Shown: one piece after another, positions 50,045-57,287 of the stretch
Position numbering within the stretch: the first letter of the stretch is position 1
How the letters are laid out: every line of letters begins with the position of its first letter
Assembly (NCBI GenBank): GCA_035540635.1
Contig: DATLGH010000042.1
Location: 1 to 58,529 of the forward strand
Reading direction: 5' to 3'
Length of the DNA: 58,529 nucleotides
Source of the DNA: Egibacteraceae bacterium
Lineage (GTDB): Bacteria > Actinomycetota > Nitriliruptoria > Euzebyales > Egibacteraceae
Position numbers and translations under genes: made by a program
Notes under the pieces: model-generated
The model's database searches: none
What the model was told of the DNA's origin: nothing
The model's input: the letters and a program-made list of their open reading frames with translations, nothing else

Positions 50045-50191
50045 CCCCCCCGGCCTGCTGCAACGCGGGCACGCGCCGACGGGTGTACCGTTCGGGGTTG
50101 GACCTTTCGCACCGCCGCCGAGGGAGGAGGTGACAACCTGGCGTCCTTCCGTGGCCCGCAGGGGCTTCATGGCCTGCTCGCCGTCGCGCTG

Positions 50192-52333
50192 ATGGTGCTC
50201 GGTGTGCCCGCCCTCCTCGGGGTCTCCGAGTTCCTCCAGGACACCCCGATCCGCGTCGGAGAGCCCTCCCCCCGGACGGTCGTCGCGCCGGACACCATCC
50301 GGGTGGCCGACCCCGATGCGACCGCGCGCGCGAAGCGGGAGGCCGCTGAGGCGGTGGCGCCGGTCTTCCTCGACGACGAGGACGCGAAGGCGGCCATCGT
50401 CGAGCAGGTCAGCGACGTGTTCGCTCGGGCGGCCGCGGCGCGGGAGGCCGGCGGGGACGAGCGGGCGCCGACCCGCGGGGAGCAGATCGAGGCTCTGCGC
50501 GACCGCCTGCCGATGCTCGACGAGGAGGGGCTGACCCTCCTCGTCGGCCTGTCCGACGAGCAGCTCGCCCGGGTGGCCGCAGAGTCGACGCAGATCGCCC
50601 AGCAGTTCGCCCGCCAGTCCATCACCGAGGACAGCGTCACAGCCCTCGCCGACGAGGAGCTGCCGACCGAGCTGGTCGTGCGGCCCTTCCCCGACGGGGT
50701 GGCGGAGGCGGTCGTCGACCCCGTCATCCGCGACGCGCTGCGGCCGACGGTGCGCCTCGACGAGAGCGCGACCGCCGAGGCCCGGCGGCAGGCCGCCAAC
50801 GACGTGGCCGACGTCGAGCGGTCCTACCTCGGCGGCAGCGTGATCGTCAGCGCCGGCGAGGTCGTCGACTCCGTCCAGTTCGCCGCCCTCCAGCGCCGCG
50901 GGCTCGAGGGCCGCGAGCCGTGGGGCAGCCTCCTGCGGGGGCTGCTGCTGTCGACGCTCCTCACCGTCGCGGTCGCCACCTACCTGCGCGCCTACCGCCC
51001 GCACGTGTGGCGCTCCGGCAAGCGGCTGCTGCTGCTCGCGGTGCTCGCGGTGATGTTCGCCGCGGCGCTGCAGGGGGTGGTCCTCACCGCCCCGTCGTCG
51101 GGCTGGCTCTACGCGGTGCCGGCGGGGGCCGTCACGATGCTCGCGACGATCCTCTTCGATCCGCCGGTCGGCGTGCTCGCCACCGTCCCCCTCACCGCCC
51201 TCGTCGCCTTCACCGTCCCGGGGGAGCCGGGGCTTGCCGCGTTCGCGGCGGTTGCGGGCCTCGGCAGCGTGCCGCTCGTGTCGCGGTTGTCCGCCCGGGG
51301 GGACCTCCGGCGCGCGGCGTGGCAGTCGACGCTCGGCTACACGGGGCTCGCCGGCACGTTCGCGCTCATCTTCTCCACCCCCGAGGGCCTCCCGACGGCG
51401 ATGGCCGCCGGCCTGCTCAACGGCGTCATGACCGCGGTCATCCTCAACGGCAGCCTGCCGTTCCTCGAGTCGGTCTTCGGTGTCCTCACGGCCACGAGCC
51501 TGCTCGACCTCGCCGACCGCAACCACCCGCTGCTGCGCGAGCTCGAGCAGAAGGCGCTCGGCAGCTACAACCACTCGATCATGGTGTCGACGCTCGTCGA
51601 GCGGGCGGCCCGGCGCATCGGCGCGGACAGCCTGCTCGCGAGCGTCGCGGCGCTCTACCACGACATCGGCAAGGTCGCGCGGCCCTACTTCTTCGTCGAG
51701 AACCAGTACGGCATCCCGAACCCCCACGACGGGCTCGACCCGGCGGCCTCCGCGATCATCATCCAGCGCCACGTCACCGACGGCCTGGAGATGGCGCGCA
51801 CCTACCGCCTGCCCGCCGAGGTGGTCGAGGGCATCGCCACCCACCACGGCACGACTCGCGTCGGCTACTTCTATCAGCAGGCGCTCAACCAGGCCTCCAA
51901 CGGCCAGGAGATCGACGAGCAGCACTTCCGCTACAAGGGGCGCAAGCCGTCGACGAAGGAGATGGCGATCCTCATGCTCGCCGACTGCTGTGAGGGTGCG
52001 AGCCGGGCGGCGGCGCTGACCAACCGCAACCTCAGCCGCGAGGACCTCGCCGACATCGTCCACAACCTCGTCGCCGAACGAGTCGACGACGGCCAGCTCG
52101 ACGAGGCGTCCTTGACGTTCCGCGAGCTCGCCACCGTCCAGGACACGTTCATCGAGACGCTTGTGGGCGTCTACCACCCGCGCATCGCCTACCCGGAGCC
52201 GAAGGGGGTCGGACAGGCTCCGGCGGCTGGTGACGACGAGGCCGCGTCCGACGAGGCGGCGCTCGCCGACCGCGCCGGGACGCGCACCGCGACGGAGGCG
52301 GCGCTCGACGACGCTGCGACAGCCGAGCGCTGA
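50192..52333 (+). CDS. pgpH: 7TM-HD c-di-AMP phosphodiesterase (PgpH/YqfF family)
   Basis: A 713-residue (or longer) membrane phosphodiesterase predicted to hydrolyse cyclic di-AMP. Layout: N-terminal membrane helix, an extracellular 7TMR-HDED domain (about 20-245), seven membrane helices (~250-435), and a cytoplasmic HD domain with NHSIMVSTLVE, YHDIGK (metal-binding His-Asp), ATHHGT and DCCEGASRAA. The annotated ATG at 50192 lies inside the first membrane helix and has no ribosome site. A near-perfect GGGAGGAGG lies 60 bases upstream, seven bases before an in-frame CTG at 50138. Using it would add RGPQGLHGLLAVAL and complete the helix. The acidic C-terminal tail of ~40 residues is disordered. 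ybeY and phoH, frequent neighbours, are absent. Confidence 0.9.
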   Translation: MVLGVPALLGVSEFLQDTPIRVGEPSPRTVVAPDTIRVADPDATARAKREAAEAVAPVFLDDEDAKAAIVEQVSDVFARAAAAREAGGDERAPTRGEQIEALRDRLPMLDEEGLTLLVGLSDEQLARVAAESTQIAQQFARQSITEDSVTALADEELPTELVVRPFPDGVAEAVVDPVIRDALRPTVRLDESATAEARRQAANDVADVERSYLGGSVIVSAGEVVDSVQFAALQRRGLEGREPWGSLLRGLLLSTLLTVAVATYLRAYRPHVWRSGKRLLLLAVLAVMFAAALQGVVLTAPSSGWLYAVPAGAVTMLATILFDPPVGVLATVPLTALVAFTVPGEPGLAAFAAVAGLGSVPLVSRLSARGDLRRAAWQSTLGYTGLAGTFALIFSTPEGLPTAMAAGLLNGVMTAVILNGSLPFLESVFGVLTATSLLDLADRNHPLLRELEQKALGSYNHSIMVSTLVERAARRIGADSLLASVAALYHDIGKVARPYFFVENQYGIPNPHDGLDPAASAIIIQRHVTDGLEMARTYRLPAEVVEGIATHHGTTRVGYFYQQALNQASNGQEIDEQHFRYKGRKPSTKEMAILMLADCCEGASRAAALTNRNLSREDLADIVHNLVAERVDDGQLDEASLTFRELATVQDTFIETLVGVYHPRIAYPEPKGVGQAPAAGDDEAASDEAALADRAGTRTATEAALDDAATAER

Positions 52334-52423
52334 CAACCGCCGCCGGGAGCACGCCGCCGACACGGTCCTGCTGGGCGAGGCCGAGATCCTCGACGCCGCC
52401 CTCCGCCTCACCTGACCCCGCCG

Positions 52424-53983
52424 TCAGCCGGGGAGGCGGAACGAGCGGTCGGCGGTGACCGCCGGCGTGTCCATCTGCGCCTTCTGCAGTCTGCCGGCGT
52501 AGTCCCAGTTCATCGACTGCCAGCGGGTGAACTGGTCGAGCACCCACCGGCCGGACAGGCGCCCGCCGTTGCCCGACTTGCCGTTGCCGCCGAACGGCAG
52601 GTGCGCCTCGGCGCCCGACGTGGAGTTGTTCACGCTCACCATCCCCGCCGACACCCGCTCGCGGAAGCGGAACACCGCGCGGGGCGAGCTGGTGTAGATG
52701 GCCGCCGACAGTCCGTAGCCGTGGCCGTTGGCGAGCGCGACCGCCTCGTCGAAGTCGGCGAAGGACGCGACGCCGACGATCGGGCCGAACGTCTCCGAGC
52801 GGTAGAGCTCGTCCTTCGGCGTGACACCGTCGACGATCGTCGGGTGGCAGTAGAGGCCGGCGTCGGGGTCGCCGACGAACCCCGGGCGCGGGTTGTCCGC
52901 CGTGATGCGCCCCACGCCCGGCGAACCGAGCAGCCGGTGGTGGCCCTCGACCAGGTCGAGCCACCCGAGGAAGCGGTCGCAGAAGCGCTGCGAGATCATC
53001 GGCCCGTACAGCACGTCGGCCATCGGGTCGCCGACCGGCGCGGACTCGACCGCGGCGGTGAAGCGGTCGAGGAACGCGCCATGGACCGCCTCGTGGACGA
53101 TGACCGTCCCGAGCGAGGTGCAGCGCTGGCCGGCCGTGCCGAAGCCGCTGAACAGGGCGCCCTCCACCGCCAGGTCGAGGTCCGCGTCGGGCATCACGAC
53201 GAGTGGGTTCTTGCCGCCGAGCTCCAGGCAGGGCGTCTGCAGGTGCCGCCCGCACAGTTCGCCGATGCGCCTGCCCACCTCGGAGGAGCCCGTGAAGCCG
53301 ACCTTGTCCACCAGGCCCGCGTCGAGCGCCGCGGACAGCCCCGTGAAGGTCGTCGGCCCGTCGGCGAACACGACGTTGACCGCGCCGGCGGGGAAGCCGG
53401 CGTGCAGGAACAGCTCAGCGAGCGCCTCGCCGACCGCCGGGGTGTAGTCCGCCGGCTTCCACACGACGGTGTTGCCGCACAGCAGGGCAGGGACGAGGTA
53501 CCACGCCGGCACGGCCACGGGGAAGTTGCCGGCGGTGACGACCGCCGCCACGCCAACCGGCACGCGGAACGTGAAGAGCTGCTTGTCGGGCATCTCGCTC
53601 GGCACGGTCTGCCCGTACAGCCGCCGGCCCTCACCGAGGAAGAACTCGGCGGTGTCGATGACCTCCTGCACCTCGCCGAGCGCCTCGGCGTAGGGCTTGC
53701 CGATCTCGCGGGTCACGAGACGCGCGAGCACCTCCTTGTTGTCCTCCACGAGCCGTCCGAGCTGCCCGACCGCCCGGCCGCGCACGGGTGCGGGCACCGC
53801 CGACCAGGTCCGCTGCGTCTCGCGGGCCACGCGGCACGCGTCGACGAACGTCGCCGTGTCGGCGAGGCGCACCTCGGCGACGACCTCGTCGGTGTGGGCG
53901 GGGTCGACCGACGCCGACTTGCCGCCGGCAGCGTCGGGCCGGCGCTGTCCGTCGATGATCGAGGAGACCGTGCGGGCCAACAC
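52424..53983 (-). CDS. Aldehyde dehydrogenase, probably L-2-aminoadipate semialdehyde dehydrogenase
   Basis: A 519-residue NAD(P)-dependent aldehyde dehydrogenase. VTAGNFPVAVPAWYLVPALL and NTVVWKPADYTP bind cofactor, the general base is the Glu of CLELGGKNPLVV, and the catalytic Cys lies in TAGQRCTSLGT. It directly follows lysine 6-aminotransferase with no gap. The likely step is oxidation of the lysine-derived 6-semialdehyde to L-2-aminoadipate. GTG start at 53983 is adjacent to the lat stop; a TTG follows immediately. Assignment of substrate rests on neighbourhood. It converges with pgpH; the 90 bases between contain no gene that I can name. Confidence 0.88.
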   Translation of the reverse strand: MLARTVSSIIDGQRRPDAAGGKSASVDPAHTDEVVAEVRLADTATFVDACRVARETQRTWSAVPAPVRGRAVGQLGRLVEDNKEVLARLVTREIGKPYAEALGEVQEVIDTAEFFLGEGRRLYGQTVPSEMPDKQLFTFRVPVGVAAVVTAGNFPVAVPAWYLVPALLCGNTVVWKPADYTPAVGEALAELFLHAGFPAGAVNVVFADGPTTFTGLSAALDAGLVDKVGFTGSSEVGRRIGELCGRHLQTPCLELGGKNPLVVMPDADLDLAVEGALFSGFGTAGQRCTSLGTVIVHEAVHGAFLDRFTAAVESAPVGDPMADVLYGPMISQRFCDRFLGWLDLVEGHHRLLGSPGVGRITADNPRPGFVGDPDAGLYCHPTIVDGVTPKDELYRSETFGPIVGVASFADFDEAVALANGHGYGLSAAIYTSSPRAVFRFRERVSAGMVSVNNSTSGAEAHLPFGGNGKSGNGGRLSGRWVLDQFTRWQSMNWDYAGRLQKAQMDTPAVTADRSFRLPG

Positions 53984-55306
53984 TCACACTCCGGCGATCG
54001 CCGAGAGAACGCGGTTGAGGGCTGCGCACGCGATCGCGAGCTCCTCCTCCGTCACGGTCAGCGCCGGCCGGAAACGCACCGAGCGGGCGCCGCCGGGAAG
54101 GACGAGGACGCGCTCGTCCCGATAGAGCCCCCGCACGACGGCGTCCCGCGTCGGCCCGTCCGGCAGGTCAATGGCGCACATGAGCCCGCGTCCGCGCACG
54201 TTGTCGACGCCCGGATGACGGGCCGCCACACCGTCGAGCAGATCGACGAAGACCTTGCCGAGGGTTGCCGCCCGCGCCACGAGGCCCTCCTCCTCGACGA
54301 CCTCGAGGATGCGCCGGGCGCGCACCATGTCGGCGAGGTTGCCGCCCCACGTCGAGTTGATCCGCGACGAGACCTTGAAGACGTGGTCGCCGACCTCGTC
54401 CAGGCGCCCGCCGCCCATCACGCCGCACACCTGCAGCTTCTTGCCGAACGCGACGAGGTCGGGTTCGACGCCGAGCTGCTCGTAGGCCCACCCGCTGCCG
54501 GTCAGGCCGCAACCGGTCTGCACCTCGTCGAGCACGAGCAGCGCGTCGTGCTGGCGGCACAGTGACTGCATCGCCTGGAGGAACTCGGCGCGCAGGTGGT
54601 TGTCACCGCCCTCGCCCTGGATCGGCTCGGCGAGGAAGCAGGCGACGTCGTGGAGATGCGCGGCGAACGCGGCCTGGGCCTGCTCGAGCGCCCGCGCCTC
54701 GGCGGCCTCGACGTGATCCCGATGATCCTCCATGGGGAACCGCACCGCCGGCACGTCGACGCGGGGCCAGTCGAACTTCGGGAAGCGGTCGGTCTTGACC
54801 GGTTCGGTGTTCGTGACCGACAGGGTGTAGCCGCCGCGCCCGTGAAACGCTCGGGTGAGGTGGAGCACCTTCGAGCCGAGCGCAGGGGAACGCCCGGCCG
54901 CCTCGTTGTGGCGCGACTTCCAGTCGAACGCCGCCTTCAGGGCGTTCTCCACCGCCGGCCCGCCCCCTTCCACGAGGAACAGGTAGGGCAACGCCGGGTC
55001 GCCGAGGACTCGGGTGAAGGTCTCGACGAACTCCGCCATCGGCACGGAGTAGATTTCGGAGTTGGCCGGCTTGTTCAGCGCCGCGGCAGCCAGCTCGGCG
55101 CGAAAACCCGCGTCGTCGGCGAGCGCCCGATGGTTCGATCCGAGCGGCGACGACGCGTAGTGCGTGAACAGGTCGAGGTAGCGGTCGCCGTTGCGCGCGT
55201 CGACGAGCCAGGACCCGCGGCTGGCGGCGAGGTCGAGGACGAAGTCGTAGCCGTCGACGAGCAGGTGGCGGCGAAGCGTTGCGTGCACATCTGCGGCGCG
55301 GACCAT
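53984..55306 (-). CDS. lat: L-lysine 6-aminotransferase
   Basis: A 440-residue fold-type I PLP aminotransferase that moves the epsilon-amino group of lysine to 2-oxoglutarate, giving 2-aminoadipate 6-semialdehyde and glutamate. The sequence matches actinobacterial Lat: THYASSPLGSNH, NKPANSEIYSVPMAEFVETF, FVEGGxAVENALKAAFDWK-type block, AFHGRGGYTLSVTNT, LDEVQTGCGLTG (PLP Asp) and the Schiff-base Lys in FGKKLQVCG. ATG at 55306 (MVRAADVHAT). Followed without gap by the aldehyde dehydrogenase. Glutamate product links it to gltB chemistry. The divergent Lrp regulator at 55423 probably controls it. Related genes act in lysine persistence or beta-lactam precursor pathways. Confidence 0.94.
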   Translation of the reverse strand: MVRAADVHATLRRHLLVDGYDFVLDLAASRGSWLVDARNGDRYLDLFTHYASSPLGSNHRALADDAGFRAELAAAALNKPANSEIYSVPMAEFVETFTRVLGDPALPYLFLVEGGGPAVENALKAAFDWKSRHNEAAGRSPALGSKVLHLTRAFHGRGGYTLSVTNTEPVKTDRFPKFDWPRVDVPAVRFPMEDHRDHVEAAEARALEQAQAAFAAHLHDVACFLAEPIQGEGGDNHLRAEFLQAMQSLCRQHDALLVLDEVQTGCGLTGSGWAYEQLGVEPDLVAFGKKLQVCGVMGGGRLDEVGDHVFKVSSRINSTWGGNLADMVRARRILEVVEEEGLVARAATLGKVFVDLLDGVAARHPGVDNVRGRGLMCAIDLPDGPTRDAVVRGLYRDERVLVLPGGARSVRFRPALTVTEEELAIACAALNRVLSAIAGV

Positions 55307-55346
55307 GCTCGTCAGTGTCGCAGGCGCCACGCCGGGGGAGGGCGGG

Positions 55347-55389
55347 CGAAGCGTCGGACGTCCCGGCCCCGCGCGACGAAGCGTAGAAT
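55347..55389. promoter_or_regulatory. Divergent lat/lrp control region with direct repeats
   Basis: The 116-base region between lat and the Lrp-type gene has the octamer CGAAGCGT at 55347-55354 and again at 55377-55384, 30 bases apart (about three helical turns), and TAGAAT at 55384-55389 as a -10 for lrp. Spaced direct repeats of this kind are plausible half-sites for an Lrp/AsnC octamer. No experimental basis. Confidence 0.35.
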
Positions 55390-55422
55390 CGACCGACGAT
55401 CCGTGTGTGGCGGGGAGTCCCC

Positions 55423-55869
55423 GTGGACGAGTTCGACCGCAGCCTCGTACAGCAGCTCCGCTCGGACGCACGGCTGTCCATGGCTGAGCTCGGACGGCGC
55501 ATCGGCCTGTCACGCACCGCCACCCTCGCCCGGGTACGACGCCTGGAGGCCGACGGGGTCATCCATGGCTACCACGCCGACGTGCGCGACGCGCCGCCGG
55601 CCCGCGCGCACTGCGCGCGGGTCGGCATCGTCGTGCGGACCGCCGACCTCGCCGGCTACGTCCGGCGTCTCGCCGCCTTCCCCGAGCTGCAGGAGGCGGA
55701 GACGGTCGCAGGCGAGCTCGACCTGCTCGTGCGCTTCGCCGCTCCCGACGCCGCGCGCCTCGACGAGATCCTCGACCGGATCAACGCCTGGGCGGAGACC
55801 GTGCGCACGACCACCTACGTCGTGCTCACCCGGTACGTGGGCGGCCCGGCCGGCGAGCGGCGACACTGA
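55423..55869 (+). CDS. Lrp/AsnC-family transcriptional regulator
   Basis: A 148-residue feast/famine regulator: N-terminal winged helix-turn-helix (VDEFDRSLVQQLRSDARLSM, then LGRRIGLSRTATLARVRRLE) and a C-terminal RAM (ligand-binding, octamerising) domain with ETVAGELDLLVRF. GTG at 55423 is chosen as GGGGAG lies eight bases before; a GTG at 55405 would add six residues. It is divergent from lat, so lysine is the likely effector, as for LysR/Lrp-type control of lat elsewhere. The methyltransferase starts one base after its stop. Confidence 0.93.
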   Translation: MDEFDRSLVQQLRSDARLSMAELGRRIGLSRTATLARVRRLEADGVIHGYHADVRDAPPARAHCARVGIVVRTADLAGYVRRLAAFPELQEAETVAGELDLLVRFAAPDAARLDEILDRINAWAETVRTTTYVVLTRYVGGPAGERRH

Positions 55870-55870
55870 C

Positions 55871-56461
55871 GTGGTGGAAGATCAGCCCGCCAACCGCTGG
55901 CTCGCGACACGGGCGGAGTCCCGTGGCGAGACCTACGACAACGCCTTCGACGAGCTCGCCGCGTCGGGCGCCGACGTGCACGGCGAGGCGGCTTTCGTCG
56001 AGGCGCTCCGCCCACGCTCGGTCCTCGACGCCGGCTGCGGTACGGGGCGCGTCGCCGTCGAGCTCGTCCGGCGGGGGATCGAGGCGGTCGGCGTCGACCT
56101 CGACCCGGCGATGCTCGCGGTCGCCCGCCGCAAGGCTCCCGACCTGCAGTGGGTGGAGGCGGACCTCGAGACGGTCGACCTCGGGCGGCGCTTCGACGTC
56201 GTCGTCGCTGCGGGCAACGTGTTCATCTTCCTCACTCCCGGGAGGGAGGCGGCGGTTACGGCCAACCTCGCGCGCCATCTCGAGCCCGGTGGCCTGCTCG
56301 TCGCGGGCTTCCAGCTGGACGAGGACGGCCTGACCCTCGCCGACTACGACGCGTTCTGCGCCGCCGCGGGCCTCGACCTCCTCGCGCGGTTCGCCACCTG
56401 GGACCGCGAGCCCTACGAGGGCGGGGACTACGCCGTCTCGGTGTCGGGCCGCCGCGGGTGA
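55871..56461 (+). CDS. Class I SAM-dependent methyltransferase
   Basis: A 196-residue methyltransferase. Motif I VLDAGCGTGRVAVEL binds SAM, motif II VGVDLDPAMLAVAR follows, and VEADLETVDLG and FDVVVAAGNVFIFL are motifs III-IV. LARHLEPGGLLVAGFQLD is the motif VI region. It is a compact methyltransferase without an extra domain, so a small-molecule substrate is likely but unknown. GTG 55871 (or GTG 55874) starts one base after the Lrp stop, so the pair is co-translated. It converges with the Rieske gene. Confidence 0.9.
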   Translation: MVEDQPANRWLATRAESRGETYDNAFDELAASGADVHGEAAFVEALRPRSVLDAGCGTGRVAVELVRRGIEAVGVDLDPAMLAVARRKAPDLQWVEADLETVDLGRRFDVVVAAGNVFIFLTPGREAAVTANLARHLEPGGLLVAGFQLDEDGLTLADYDAFCAAAGLDLLARFATWDREPYEGGDYAVSVSGRRG

Positions 56462-56520
56462 CGGTCGAAAGGGCGGCCGGTGCCGGAGCCGCGCCAACTC
56501 GAGGAGGTCCCTCCGGGTGG

Positions 56521-57260
56521 TCAGGCGTCGAGGACGTGGACGGTGAAGGTGTACGTGTCGCGGGCGTCCGAACCCCACGGCTTCGCGTACGTGCAGTACA
56601 GGACTGCCGTGCCCGCAGCCGAGGCGACCGCGCTGAGCACGTGGCGCGGCTCACCGGCCTCCTCGTCGAGGCGCTGCCCCGTCACCTCGACGGCCTCGCC
56701 CTCCACCTCGACGCTCCAGAGGTGGTTCGGGACGATGCGCGTTGCGAGCGTGAGGTCGAAGGTCTGGCCGACGACGATCTCGAGCGTCTGCGGGGGGCGC
56801 TCGACGATCTCGTCGGGGGGGCCGTGGACGGGACCGGCGATCTCGGCGGGGACACCCAGATCCAGCCGTCGCGCTCCTCGACCGGATACGTCGTGAGGTA
56901 GCCGGGCTTCAAGCGCTCGAGCGCCTTCGGCGACGCGTCGCGGCTCGGCAGGATGTTGCGGCCTGTCCGGGGGTCGTAGACGAACTTGTGCTGCTCGCAC
57001 CGGATGTTCCCGGAGAAGATCGTCGCCCGGCGCAGGGTCGTGCCCTGATGCGGGCAGTAGGCGCCGATCGCGATCACCTCGCCGGTCGCAAGGCGGGTCA
57101 GCAGGACGCTCTGGCCGTCGACGTCGACCTCGCGGATCTCCGGCACCGCGATGGTCCCTGCGGTGGCCTGGTCGCGCAGGCGCGCCGGGCTGTCGGCGCG
57201 CGAGGCGGGGAGCGGTAGCTCCTCGGCTCGCAGGACTCGGCGAAGCGCGCGGTCAGCCAT
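56521..57260 (-). pseudogene. Rieske iron-sulfur protein with C-terminal domain, split by a frameshift
   Basis: ATG at 57260 with GGAGGT starts a protein whose Rieske domain (residues ~45-135) has YCPHQGTT and CEQHKF, the Cys-x-His and Cys-x2-His ligand pairs. The frame then continues into low-complexity Arg/Ser, while the -1 frame continues a sensible second domain (QTFDLTLATRIVPNHLWSVE ... CTYAKPWGSDARDTYTFTV), which resembles a chagasin-like (I42) beta fold. One missing base in the run of C (56848-56851, GGGG on the plus strand) would restore WVSPAEIAG and a single protein of about 245 residues. This is either a genuine mutation, slippage site or sequencing error. It lies 27 bases downstream of the NuoF-like gene and may be its electron partner. 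Confidence 0.7.
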
Positions 57261-57287
57261 GCGGACCTCCTGCAACGTCGGGGATCG

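Noticed and set aside
52334-52423. Coding-like tail EHAADTVLLGEAEILDAALRL after pgpH
   Set aside because: No start codon, only about 28 codons; could be a remnant but no family recognised.
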